DNA of 20,458 nt, from contig CAJOLG010000113.1 in assembly GCA_905235315.1 (NCBI GenBank), forward strand, positions 1 through 20,458, in the 5' to 3' direction. The notes below the pieces were generated by a model. It searched no databases and had not been told where the DNA came from. It saw only the letters and a list, made by a program, of their open reading frames with translations. The position numbers were made by a program, and so were the translations under genes. The stretch comes from an uncultured Solobacterium sp. Lineage in GTDB: Bacteria > Bacillota_I > Bacilli_A > Erysipelotrichales > Erysipelotrichaceae. Positions 1-7,462 of the stretch are shown one piece after another (position 1 is the stretch's first letter; every line of letters begins with the position of its first letter).

Positions 1-282
1 CAGTACAGGGTTTCCTTCGACTATCTTTGCCCAGTAACATCGCATGGATAAATGAAATTTCGGATAATCATATTCTATGGTTGTGAGATACTCTCCTACT
101 TCAATTTTCGTTTTCAGTTCCTCTTCAATTTCGCGTTTCAGTGCATGTTCGGGCGTTTCGCCTTCCTCCACTTTTCCGCCGGGGAATTCCCATCCGTCTT
201 TGAAATCCCCGTATCCTCTCTGGGTTGCGAAGATACGATCTCCGTCACGTATGATTGCGGCAACTACATTAACAGTTTTCAT
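1..282 (-). CDS. NUDIX hydrolase (MutT/8-oxo-dGTP diphosphatase-like), 3' end outside window
   Basis: The reverse strand from an ATG at 282 gives 94 in-frame codons running off the left edge, so the C-terminus is missing. It begins MKTVNVVAAIIRDGDRIFAT. Residues 35-56 carry a full NUDIX box: a GGK start, the invariant glutamates, and REIEEEL in the REUXEE position. The surrounding WEFPGGKVEEGE is typical of the MutT / (d)CTP pyrophosphohydrolase group, which hydrolyses damaged or non-canonical nucleoside triphosphates to the monophosphate. The exact substrate cannot be read from sequence. A modest GGGGA ribosome binding site lies about 9 nt upstream. It follows the helicase-nuclease gene on the same strand after 91 bp and shares its AT-rich composition, so the two may be co-transcribed and acquired together. 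Family call secure, substrate uncertain. Confidence 0.85.
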   Translation of the reverse strand, partial: MKTVNVVAAIIRDGDRIFATQRGYGDFKDGWEFPGGKVEEGETPEHALKREIEEELKTKIEVGEYLTTIEYDYPKFHLSMRCYWAKIVEGNPVL

Positions 283-373
283 TCGCCAATATCCCCGCTC
301 AGAATGTAATCATAAATATCATTTCTCATATAACAGTTTGTTACGTTTCTCTCTATTTTATCTGGAATATGAA

Positions 374-2515
374 TTAATCTATTTCTTCTATTCCGATATG
401 TTTGAGATATTGATACGTTTCTTCGTAGTACTCCGGTAATCTCGTACTATCTTCCCAAAATCCAGTTGCCGTTCTATTTGGATTCCCTTCCGGCACACAG
501 ATAATCATTCCTTCCCGCGCGCGGGTCAATAACACTCTGTACGCATTAAGCATATACATCTGTAATTCTTTCTTGCTTTCAGTATTTGCAATCTGTTCCA
601 CCCATCTGGTATTACCGTTAAACTTATAAAAATGCCACTTTCCGTTTTCACACCTCATGTCCGCATCCCACAAGACACATGTATAGTCCAGTTCCAAGCC
701 CTGCACCTGAATTTCAGTGGCCGCATCCTCAAGATAATTTGATGATCTTGTATCAGCTTTGTCTTCAAGAAACCAATGAACCGTATTTTCATCACCAGAC
801 GGCAGTATATGAATAGCTAATGGTTTGAATCGGGCTGATTCCTTTGTTACGAGAACACCTGTGCGTTCTGAACCTCGAACTTTTTCGTGCAACCACTTTC
901 TTGCTTTTGTCATATCACGAGTCAAATAAATCGGGTACCGATCCTTTATCTCGCGGTATAACGTAGACGCATTATCATCAAACGATAATAATGCATGTAC
1001 GAATGCAGATACCTTTTCAGCTCTAAACGATCGTAATGAAACTGCTAAATGAAGATCTTCCGTATATGTCACATTGGGATTATCTTTCAGCAGTTCATTG
1101 ACTCGACCTTCCGCATATTCTTTATCTGTCAACTGTGGCGAAATATATACATTCCAATGTCTAAAATGATCATTAAGTGCTTTAATCCATTCACTGATTC
1201 CGGCTTCGCCAGTATTAATCTCCTGGCCGCCGCCAACCAGACAAACAATTGTTGCCCAATCCTCCCGTTGATCAAGTGACCAGATCAGAAACGCCGCTTC
1301 TGAAAGTGGAAAGTTAGGGACTTTCAGTTTATTACCGTAGGTACCGCCACGCTTCAGATAGGCAGCCAGTCTTTCATGCGTCCAAGAACGCTGTGCTTCA
1401 TCAAAGATCGCGACATGCTCTACTTCGCCATATCCGGCGTTTGCTGTTTTCACAGCTTTCTGCGGATCTATTTCAAGCACACCATTTTCTACGGGATTCT
1501 TTATCTTCGCCAGCATGTTATCACGATAACGATGAATCATCTGAATTGATTTACTGACTTCACGTCGGGCATCTGTTTTATTTTTCTTTTCATGCCTCAA
1601 CGCACAGCGCTTCACATTATCTTGGGCCAGTGCTTCTGTTAATACCGCAACTAATGGCCCATTTCCAGACAGATAAACGGCCCCTTCATCTTTAACTGGT
1701 TCCGTATTTCCCTGGTAGGTTTGTTTAATTGCCACGTCAAGGCCAACTAATGTTTTGCCGGCACCCGGCACACCTGTCACAAAGCAAATGCTTTTCTTAT
1801 GATTTGCTTTACTGTTCCTGATAATATCCATGACGCAAGCAATCGTTCGATCTGTTGATACATCATCCGCCTCATGTCTGGTGATGTTTTCAACTGAATG
1901 ATTTTCATAAAGAGTTCTCGCAGCCTCAATAATGGTAGGTGTAGGTGCATATGGACTGATAACCCAGTTATCATTAACAGGTGTTTCATTCGGATACTTT
2001 TCTATAACAGCAGTTATCAATTGATGGATATGATCTCTTCCGGTTACCAAGGGATTTACAATTCCATCATCATATGCGGACATCTGAATCACATTAGAAA
2101 CCCTGTTATACTTGGTCGCAACCAGGATCGGAACAATGATTCTATCTTCGCTGTATTTGTGAAAATTCTTCAGATCCAATGCGTAATCAAGTACTTGATC
2201 AATATCACCTTCCAGTATCCGACTCTCTCCAACCTTGAATTCAATGCAAAACACAATGCCTTTATAAAGAAGTGTTACATCAATACGTTTACCAAGGCGA
2301 GGAATATCGTATTCAAAAACAATTTTTCCATTCTTATCATCCAGAACAGAAAGATTGTCCTTCATGATTTCTATTTCATCTTTCCAGGCTTCTCGTGATG
2401 TGGTAAGTATATCTCCATGATAATTGTTATTTAAACAACCAAAGATAGACATATCCGCTTCATTAATAAAGTCTGTAATATAACCCTCATATAAGCATCT
2501 CGGGCTTCTACTCAT
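374..2515 (-). CDS. PD-(D/E)XK-like nuclease fused to DUF2075 / Schlafen-group-3 DNA/RNA helicase
   Basis: A 713-residue protein. The N-terminal part (about 40-140) looks like a restriction-endonuclease fold: an E near 48-50, then RIDV with D79 and IEFK with E92 and K94, matching a D...ExK core. From about 240 there is an SF1-like ATPase: Walker A GVPGAGKT at 248-255, Walker B FDEAQR at 371-376, a QGLE motif in the C-terminal third, and a motif-VI-like LLTRAREGM near the C-terminus. This is the layout of DUF2075 (SLFN-g3 helicase) proteins, several of which occur in phage-defence settings. The start at 2515 has an AAAGGA site 10 nt upstream, and a nearby upstream ATG runs straight into a stop. 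The gene is intact and AT-rich compared with the neighbours from 2670 onward. Family call is firm. The nuclease activity and any defence role are inferred. Confidence 0.8.
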   Translation of the reverse strand: MSRSPRCLYEGYITDFINEADMSIFGCLNNNYHGDILTTSREAWKDEIEIMKDNLSVLDDKNGKIVFEYDIPRLGKRIDVTLLYKGIVFCIEFKVGESRILEGDIDQVLDYALDLKNFHKYSEDRIIVPILVATKYNRVSNVIQMSAYDDGIVNPLVTGRDHIHQLITAVIEKYPNETPVNDNWVISPYAPTPTIIEAARTLYENHSVENITRHEADDVSTDRTIACVMDIIRNSKANHKKSICFVTGVPGAGKTLVGLDVAIKQTYQGNTEPVKDEGAVYLSGNGPLVAVLTEALAQDNVKRCALRHEKKNKTDARREVSKSIQMIHRYRDNMLAKIKNPVENGVLEIDPQKAVKTANAGYGEVEHVAIFDEAQRSWTHERLAAYLKRGGTYGNKLKVPNFPLSEAAFLIWSLDQREDWATIVCLVGGGQEINTGEAGISEWIKALNDHFRHWNVYISPQLTDKEYAEGRVNELLKDNPNVTYTEDLHLAVSLRSFRAEKVSAFVHALLSFDDNASTLYREIKDRYPIYLTRDMTKARKWLHEKVRGSERTGVLVTKESARFKPLAIHILPSGDENTVHWFLEDKADTRSSNYLEDAATEIQVQGLELDYTCVLWDADMRCENGKWHFYKFNGNTRWVEQIANTESKKELQMYMLNAYRVLLTRAREGMIICVPEGNPNRTATGFWEDSTRLPEYYEETYQYLKHIGIEEID

Positions 2516-2669
2516 ATCACGATATTCCTTTCATATTTTCTTCATTGAGCGGTCTATTCGTTTAAATATCTCTGAATGGGCGATACTTAAATACTTGCTT
2601 GAAGGAATACTACCTTGAAAATAATTTGTTAAGAACTGATTATTCACAAATCATAATGATCCACATGCA

Positions 2670-3818
2670 TTATTCATGCGGGTGTGCCGCAAAGAAGTCG
2701 GTTAACCCCGGCACAAACTTGGTCTTTCTTCCAAGGCCTCCGTTACGGAATATGAAGGAAGTTCCATCATATTCATCATAGTTGGGGAATGCTTCTTCCA
2801 TCAGCCGTCTGGATTCTTCACTCATCGGCACAATGTAGTCTGTCTTTACACCATCCTCCCGGATGCCGACGCTGGCAAACATATAATCCGCATCTGTGGA
2901 TGCCATTGCTTCAGGCGCAATGCCTTTTAAGCGTTCTGCCAGTTCTTTGGATATATCTTCATTGAGGGAGTTCACCAGTCCGATTCCGAACTTCACACCG
3001 CTTGTTTCATATTCTTTATAGTCAGAGAACATGATTTCCATATCGGTAAATCCGTCATACGACATAACCCGTTCATGAAGGGCGTTAAACAACGCATCCG
3101 TATCGGTTACTCCCGCAATCTCCGCAAGTGCAGGGACTGCTTTCCGGTCTGCGTCTGTGGTTGTAGAGCCGGTGAGATTAGTGGTGTCGGAGAGAACCGC
3201 CGCCAGCAGGATATACGCTGTCTTAGGATCGATTTCAAACCCATAGTTCATATAATCCAGCCAGACAATCGTAGCGGTGGCTCCGATGGGTCTTGCCTCA
3301 TAGAAGACCTGATGCCCGGTATTTACCGAGCCCACTCCGTGATGATCCATGATGCCGACGATATGGGCATCGACCATATCATCCGCAGCCTGGGTGTATT
3401 CACTGTGATCGACCAGAAAGATGGTTTCTCCGGCTGCGCTTTCCAGTATTTCCGGCATTTCAACGCCCGCCTGCTCGAGAATATAGGCCGTCTCGTTATT
3501 TACCTTCTCGGTAATTCTCGGCTCTGCCTGATACCCCAGCTTCCCCAGCAATCCCGCATAGGCAATTGCTGTGCATACGGTATCCGAGTCCGGGCTCTTA
3601 TGGCCGATCACATAGATCGTATTCCCTTCATCGCTCATATGACCGGCCGCTTCCCGGTTCAATAACTGCAGTTCGGTTGCCGCTGTCTGCCCTTCGGTTC
3701 CGCCGTTCGGTTCTCCGGTTTTATCCGCAAGGATTCTTCCGCTGTAAAAGCCAAGAAGAGATGCCGCACATACCGTGATAATCCATGCCGGTATCATCCA
3801 CTTACTGTTTTGTTTCAT
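2670..3818 (-). CDS. Membrane-anchored family II (DHH) Mn-dependent inorganic pyrophosphatase-like protein
   Basis: A 382-residue protein starting at 3818, where GAGGGA sits 8 nt before the ATG; the open frame extends 25 codons further but without a ribosome site. Family II pyrophosphatases hydrolyse PPi to phosphate with Mn/Co. Motifs seen: HKSPDSD at 73-79 (canonical HxPDxD), DHSE at 137-140, DHH at 158-160, SDTTN at 210-214, and a C-terminal GRKTKFVPGL in place of the usual SRKKQVVPPL phosphate-binding stretch. Unlike the roughly 310-residue cytosolic enzymes, it begins with a basic tip and a hydrophobic helix (about 8-30) followed by a 35-residue polar linker, so the catalytic part is probably outside the membrane. 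No lipobox is visible (V precedes the Cys). The macro-domain gene lies 89 bp upstream on the same strand. The substrate could be PPi or another phosphoanhydride. Confidence 0.82.
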   Translation of the reverse strand: MKQNSKWMIPAWIITVCAASLLGFYSGRILADKTGEPNGGTEGQTAATELQLLNREAAGHMSDEGNTIYVIGHKSPDSDTVCTAIAYAGLLGKLGYQAEPRITEKVNNETAYILEQAGVEMPEILESAAGETIFLVDHSEYTQAADDMVDAHIVGIMDHHGVGSVNTGHQVFYEARPIGATATIVWLDYMNYGFEIDPKTAYILLAAVLSDTTNLTGSTTTDADRKAVPALAEIAGVTDTDALFNALHERVMSYDGFTDMEIMFSDYKEYETSGVKFGIGLVNSLNEDISKELAERLKGIAPEAMASTDADYMFASVGIREDGVKTDYIVPMSEESRRLMEEAFPNYDEYDGTSFIFRNGGLGRKTKFVPGLTDFFAAHPHE

Positions 3819-3907
3819 TTGATCTGTCCCTCGTTTGTCAGTAATTCGTCTGCCTGTGCAGTCAGGTTCGTTTTCAGCGGGGAAGCATATCACCGTGAAT
3901 CGATTCT

Positions 3908-4444
3908 TTACGCTCCCGCTGTTTCATATGCTTTGACTGCTTCGTCATACGCCTTCTTTGTCCGTGCATCAAACAATACCCACATCACAAGATCAAATGC
4001 ATCGGGATGGGCATTGATATATTCCTGTACTGCTGAGACGGCAGTTTTCGCCGCTTCGTTTACCGGGTAGGAATATACCCCGGTAGAGATGGAAGGAAAC
4101 GCGATCCTGCGGATGCCGTGTTCTTCCGCAACCTGCAGCGATCTTTTATAGCAACTCCGCAGAAACGCCTCCTCATTCCGGCTGCCGCCGTAATAGACCG
4201 GGCCGACGGTATGAATAACATACCTGCACGGCAGGTTGTATGCCCGGGTGATCTTGGCATCTCCGGTATCACAGCCATTCAATGTGCGGCATTCCTCTAA
4301 CAGCTTTGGCCCGGCAGCCCGATGGATGGCACCATCCACTCCGCCGCCTCCCAGCAGGCTGTTATTGGCCGCATTGACAATGGCTTCTGCCTCCGTGACC
4401 TTTGTGATATCTCCGAGTATGGTTTTCAGAACGGTTTTGTTCAT
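3908..4444 (-). CDS. Macro-domain protein, O-acetyl-ADP-ribose deacetylase (YmdB/MacroD type)
   Basis: A 178-residue single macro domain with all the expected ADP-ribose pocket motifs: GDIT at 11-14, IVNAAN at 23-28, the glycine-rich GGGGVDGAIHRAAG loop at 32-45, HTVGPVY around 78-84, and FPSISTGVYSYP at 116-127. Enzymes of this group remove the acetyl group from O-acetyl-ADP-ribose, and several also remove mono-ADP-ribose from proteins. The protein has no signal peptide and should be cytosolic. The start at 4444 is supported by a GAGG site about 8 nt upstream. It lies 89 bp upstream of the pyrophosphatase on the same strand and is probably transcribed with it. Length is normal for the family. 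Confidence 0.93.
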   Translation of the reverse strand: MNKTVLKTILGDITKVTEAEAIVNAANNSLLGGGGVDGAIHRAAGPKLLEECRTLNGCDTGDAKITRAYNLPCRYVIHTVGPVYYGGSRNEEAFLRSCYKRSLQVAEEHGIRRIAFPSISTGVYSYPVNEAAKTAVSAVQEYINAHPDAFDLVMWVLFDARTKKAYDEAVKAYETAGA

Positions 4445-4874
4445 TGTATTAACCTCATGGAAACAGCCAGGGTTCTCCGCCCTCTTTCCTCTATTTTATT
4501 CTTTATAACGTCATAAAAACATATCCGGCATACAAAAAACATGCCATTCTGTGCAGGCAGTACCGGGTCTGATCCAATACCGGCCATCCTGTATTCCCTG
4601 CAGGGATGATGTTTTTGGATATCTGTTATTCGCAAACGCCGCTGTTGAACCGGTGTCAGAGTTATCATCTGATTCCGGTTTGAACCATTTCTGCGTTCGG
4701 CAATCTTCGGTATCGCACCATACGCTGTCTGTAATCCGGCTTCCTTACCGCAGTTGAAACTGTACGGTAAAACCCGAAATAGAACAAAATTCATAAATAA
4801 AATCAAAAAATTTTCAATTTCTGCGGGGATTTTGCGAAATGAAAGGCAAAGAGGAAAGCAGGAGGAAGTCAGAA
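4445..4874. other. Divergent intergenic region, no convincing gene
   Basis: This 430-bp gap separates the minus-strand macro gene from the plus-strand Rpn gene. The open frames in it (for example one of 121 codons on the minus strand at 4441-4806) lack a ribosome site, overlap the macro start and resemble no known protein. It holds a 12-bp perfect palindrome TCCCTGCAGGGA near 4600, a small GGCAT/ATGCC hairpin near 4533-4551, and an AT-rich tract at 4780-4830 before the Rpn gene. Promoters for both flanking genes must lie here, but I could not pick out a convincing -35/-10 pair. Confidence 0.5.
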
Positions 4875-5573
4875 ATGAACAACAGAGAATTACAGCCTGC
4901 AGTCACCCCATCGTTATTCCGGTTCCTGTTCGGAAATGAAAAGCACAGGGAATGGACCCTGTCCCTGTTCAATGCGCTCAGCGGAAAGGAGTATACCGAC
5001 CCGGAAGAGATCCGATACCGCAATATGGAAGATGTCCTGTACATCAAAGTCAAAGAAGACGTCGTCTTTCTCTACGGAAGCACCATGAACTTCTATGAAC
5101 ACCAGTCTGCCTGGTCCCCGAATCTTCCGTTCCGGATGCTGGAATATGCCGCGAAGCAGTTTTCGGATATCGCAAGGGAATTGAGAAGAGCGGTATATTC
5201 CGGGCAGAGAGTGACATTTCCGAAACCGAAGTTCTTTGTGCTGTACAACGGGACAGACAGGGATGTGCCTGCGGAAACGACATTGAAACTGAGCGGAAGC
5301 TATGATACGATTAATCGTAGTGATGAACTTGGGGAAGCATATGATCTGGAAGTGATCGTACATGTGATCAACATCAACAGCGGGATCAATGAAGCCTTAC
5401 AGGAGAAATGCCGGCCGCTGAAGGAATACACATGGATCATATCATCCGTGCGGCAGGAGAAAGACAGCGGGCAGACGCTGAATGATGCGATCCGTACGGT
5501 GATCAGAAACATTCCCGATGACTTTGTGATACGCGAAGAAATACTGACAGAACGTGAGAGGGTAACTGGTTGA
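4875..5573 (+). CDS. Rpn-family PD-(D/E)XK nuclease, C-terminal tail lost by frameshift
   Basis: A 232-residue product of the Rpn / YhgA-like recombination-promoting nuclease family, often annotated as a PD-(D/E)XK family transposase. The start at 4875 has AGGAGG 9 nt upstream and is preferred to the ATG at 4839, which has no good site. Typical blocks are LFRFLFGNEKHRE near the start, NMEDVLYIKVKEDVVFLYGS, MNFYEHQSAWSPNLPFRML (the E-x-Q catalytic neighbourhood), and FPKPKFFVLYNGT with a following LKLS. The frame ends at TGA 5571-5573 just after RERVTG. The expected tail continues at once in the +1 frame (5572-5820). Comparison with the second tail copy at 5860-5893 shows that eight bases, catgttgt, are missing here. 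The nuclease domain itself looks intact, so the product may be a tail-less but folded enzyme. Family firm; functional state unknown. Confidence 0.85.
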   Translation: MNNRELQPAVTPSLFRFLFGNEKHREWTLSLFNALSGKEYTDPEEIRYRNMEDVLYIKVKEDVVFLYGSTMNFYEHQSAWSPNLPFRMLEYAAKQFSDIARELRRAVYSGQRVTFPKPKFFVLYNGTDRDVPAETTLKLSGSYDTINRSDELGEAYDLEVIVHVININSGINEALQEKCRPLKEYTWIISSVRQEKDSGQTLNDAIRTVIRNIPDDFVIREEILTERERVTG

Positions 5574-5820
5574 CGAGGAATGGAATGCCGAACAGCTGGA
5601 GAAACTGAAAGCGGAATACCGGGAAGACGGATTAAAAGAGGGTATTGAACAAGGCATTGAACAGGGTATTGAACAGGGTATTGAAAAAACAAAAGCCGAA
5701 ATAGCACAGATGATGCTTCTGAAAGGATATCCGGATACTGAAATAGCGGACGTCATTAAGGTCACCCCGGAATATGTGGCCGCCTTAAGAGACGAACTGT
5801 CCGGACAGAACGTAAGCTGA
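5572..5820 (+). pseudogene. Severed C-terminal tail of the Rpn-family nuclease (first copy)
   Basis: Eighty-two codons in the +1 frame relative to the nuclease, beginning DEEWNAEQLEKLKAEYREDG and ending LRDELSGQNVS. In an intact gene the junction would read RERVTGMLFDEEW, as the second copy at 5857-5890 shows. The 8-bp loss both shifts the frame and removes the ATG of MLFDEEW, so no ordinary start codon remains at the head of this segment (the bases before it read TAA CTG GTT GAC). The tail is charged and predicted helical. It holds four 4-residue repeats (GIEQ x3, GIEK) and ends with a small helix-turn-helix-like stretch, KGYPDTEIADVIKVTPEYV. It is probably untranslated unless ribosomes shift +1 at GGT TGA C. 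Confidence 0.7.
5641..5688 (+). repeat. Four tandem 12-bp repeats encoding GIE(Q/K)
   Basis: Units of GG(T/C)ATTGAACA(A/G) occur four times without a gap, the last ending in AAA (Lys). The second tail copy has only two units, at 5948-5971. Such in-frame repeats in Rpn tails can change number by slippage without shifting the frame. Confidence 0.85.
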
Positions 5821-5869
5821 CTATGAATACACTGTTCCGAATACTGCAGAATACAGGAGGGTAACTGGC

Positions 5870-6067
5870 ATGTTGTTTGACGAGGAATGGAATGCCGAAC
5901 AGCTGAAGAAGCTGAAAGCGGAATACCGGGAAGACGGATTAAAAGAGGGCATTGAACAGGGCATTGAAAAAACAAAAGCCGAAGATGTGCGTGCTCTGAT
6001 TCTTGAAGGATTTGAAGATTCATTGATACAGAGGTGCTTGAAGGTCACCAATATGTGGCTGCCTTAA
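5870..6067 (+). CDS. Stand-alone Rpn C-terminal tail protein (second copy, partial)
   Basis: A 65-residue frame starting MLFDEEWNAEQLKKLKAEYR, nearly identical over its first 35 residues to the severed tail at 5572-5820. AGGAGGG sits 8 nt before the ATG, an excellent ribosome site. Homology to the first copy begins upstream of the start, near 5838 (ATACTG...GGGTAACTGG). The ancestral duplication therefore carried the end of the nuclease domain, now degenerate, and AGAGGG in copy 1 corresponds to AGGAGGG here. The frame ends early at TAA 6065-6067, because four bases (ccgg) present in copy 1 are missing after AAGGTCACC. The original end would be at TAA 6097-6099, giving YVAALRDEIAQTRDR. It may be a decayed remnant or a translated small protein. 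Rpn nucleases of E. coli are reported to be inhibited by internally initiated C-terminal small proteins, so a tail-only gene could be an antitoxin; that is inference. Confidence 0.5.
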   Translation: MLFDEEWNAEQLKKLKAEYREDGLKEGIEQGIEKTKAEDVRALILEGFEDSLIQRCLKVTNMWLP

Positions 6068-6104
6068 GAGATGAAATTGCACAAACGCGCGACCGGTAAT
6101 TGCT

Positions 6105-6141
6105 ATACGCCGCTGCAGAATTATGCAGGGCGTATTTTTTT
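6105..6141 (+). terminator. Rho-independent terminator after the Rpn tail copies
   Basis: ATACGCC (G bulge) CTGCA, loop GAATTA, TGCAG GGCGTAT, then a run of T. The 12-bp stem with one bulge closes the plus-strand Rpn unit. Confidence 0.85.
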
Positions 6142-6153
6142 ATTTCACCTATG

Positions 6154-6179
6154 AAAAAGCGGTATTGCCGGAATACCGC
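6154..6179 (-). terminator. Rho-independent terminator of the PLP-enzyme gene
   Basis: Read on the minus strand: GCGGTATT, loop CCGGC, AATACCGC, then TTTTT. The perfect 8-bp stem lies just downstream of the stop at 6207 and back-to-back with the plus-strand terminator at 6105-6141. Confidence 0.85.
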
Positions 6180-6206
6180 TTTACGTCAGGAAGTAATATC
6201 AGACGC

Positions 6207-7376
6207 TTATCTGCACTTTTCAAACGCCTGTTCGAAGTCTTCGATCAGATCGTTGACATCCTCGCATCCGCAGGAAATGCGGATCAGGTTGTTGTAGGCC
6301 TTCTTCGGAAACATCAGAGTAACAACATCCCCGAGGCTGGTTGCGATAGGCGGGATGGTTGTCGCATCACAGAACCGGCACATCTCTTCATAGCCGCCCT
6401 TCAGATGCACACACAGCATCCCTCCGAAATTACCGTTCACAAAGAGTTTCTCTGCCAGTTTGTGCTGGGGGTGGCTTTCAAGGCCGGGGTAGGTGACAAA
6501 GTCAACTTCCGGCCGGGCTTCAAACCATTTTGCGAGTGCCATCGCGTTTTCGGACTGCTGCTTAAGCCGCAGCGGCATGGTACGCACACTGCGCAGGGCC
6601 AGCCATGCGTCATACGGGCTGATGTGTGAACCGAGGTTGTCATAGTAATAACGAACCCGGTTGATGTCTTCCCGGCGTCCGGCTACGATGCCGCAGAGCG
6701 CATCTCCGTGACCGACATAATACTTTGTGCCGGAGTGAACCACAAGATCCGCGCCCCAGTCCAGGGGCCGCATGACACACGGCGAAAGGAAGGTATTGTC
6801 AACGATAAACAGGCAGCCGTGCGCATGGGCAATCTCTGCGATTGCCGGGATATCAGAAAGCTTCAGCTGCGGATTGGAGAGAGCCTCCAGATAGACGACT
6901 TTTGTGTTCGGCCGCATAGCCTTCTCAATGTTTTCCAGTTCCAGTACTTCCACCCGGGAGGTTTCAATTCCTTTTGACGGCAGAATATCCGCAAACATGC
7001 TGGAGGTGCACATAAACGTGTCATCCGAACAGATGACATGATCGCCCGCATTCAGGTTGGAAAGCAGGGCATTACTGATCGCTGCCATACCGCAGGCGGT
7101 GATGACCGCATCCTCTGCGTTTTCCAGCGCACATACCTTCTTCTCCAGCGCATTGGTTGTCGGGTTGGTTGTACGGCTGTAGATATATAAATCCGGCTCC
7201 CACTGTGCGCCGCGTTCGAGCATCTCATCATACTGCTCGGCAGTCTCATAGCCAAACGTGGAAGTTTCATAAATCGGAGTGTTCATTGCCCGGGTAACGG
7301 GATCGGGGCCTTCGCCGCTCTTTACGGCCCGGGTGTTAAAGCGCATTCTTCGGTAATCGGTATCGTATCTGCTCAT
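6207..7376 (-). CDS. Cys/Met metabolism PLP-dependent enzyme (methionine gamma-lyase / cystathionine gamma-synthase family)
   Basis: A 389-residue fold-type I PLP enzyme of the trans-sulfuration family. Motifs: YSRTTNPT at 66-73 (the Tyr and Arg that bind PLP phosphate from the partner subunit), the ACGMAAIS loop at 94-101, VDNTF with D193 pairing with the pyridine nitrogen, and HSGTKYYVGHGD with K218 as the PLP lysine. At the active-site loop it reads DTFMCTSSMF. Cys123 lines up with the cysteine characteristic of methionine gamma-lyase, but the usual Tyr two residues before it is Phe121. The reaction could be methionine gamma-lyase, cystathionine gamma-synthase/lyase or O-acetylhomoserine sulfhydrylase; sequence alone does not decide. 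The start at 7376 has AGGAGA 9 nt upstream. A single gene with its own promoter box and terminator. Confidence 0.88.
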   Translation of the reverse strand: MSRYDTDYRRMRFNTRAVKSGEGPDPVTRAMNTPIYETSTFGYETAEQYDEMLERGAQWEPDLYIYSRTTNPTTNALEKKVCALENAEDAVITACGMAAISNALLSNLNAGDHVICSDDTFMCTSSMFADILPSKGIETSRVEVLELENIEKAMRPNTKVVYLEALSNPQLKLSDIPAIAEIAHAHGCLFIVDNTFLSPCVMRPLDWGADLVVHSGTKYYVGHGDALCGIVAGRREDINRVRYYYDNLGSHISPYDAWLALRSVRTMPLRLKQQSENAMALAKWFEARPEVDFVTYPGLESHPQHKLAEKLFVNGNFGGMLCVHLKGGYEEMCRFCDATTIPPIATSLGDVVTLMFPKKAYNNLIRISCGCEDVNDLIEDFEQAFEKCR

Positions 7377-7433
7377 ATGCTGGTTCTCCTGTCGTTTCGA
7401 AATGCCGCAAAACTGCCGGCCTTCCGTAATTTG

Positions 7434-7439
7434 ATTATA
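7434..7439 (-). promoter_or_regulatory. -10 box (TATAAT) for the PLP-enzyme gene
   Basis: A perfect TATAAT on the minus strand 58 bp upstream of the ATG at 7376. The matching -35 region is poor. It lies between this gene and the terminator of the upstream NUDIX gene, the right place for an independent promoter. Confidence 0.4.
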
Positions 7440-7462
7440 AAAGGAAGCTGTGCGGTTTGCGG

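Noticed and set aside
2516..2669. A terminator after the pyrophosphatase gene.
   Set aside because: Only short AT-rich symmetries (for example ATCATAATGAT) are present and no GC stem with T-run on the minus strand.
4441..4806. A 121-codon minus-strand frame in the macro/Rpn intergenic region.
   Set aside because: Overlaps the macro start, no ribosome site, no family resemblance.
5556..5575. GGT TGA C with upstream GAGAGGG, resembling the +1 recoding site of the release factor 2 gene.
   Set aside because: The downstream copy shows that eight bases are simply missing here, and slipping of Gly-tRNA from GGU to GUU is unfavourable, unlike CUU to UUU in prfB. Kept only as a remote possibility.
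4875..6099. Insertion sequence, because Rpn proteins are often labelled transposases.
   Set aside because: No terminal inverted repeats or target duplications seen around it. Rpn proteins are nucleases related to recombination-promoting enzymes, so a mobile element is not supported.
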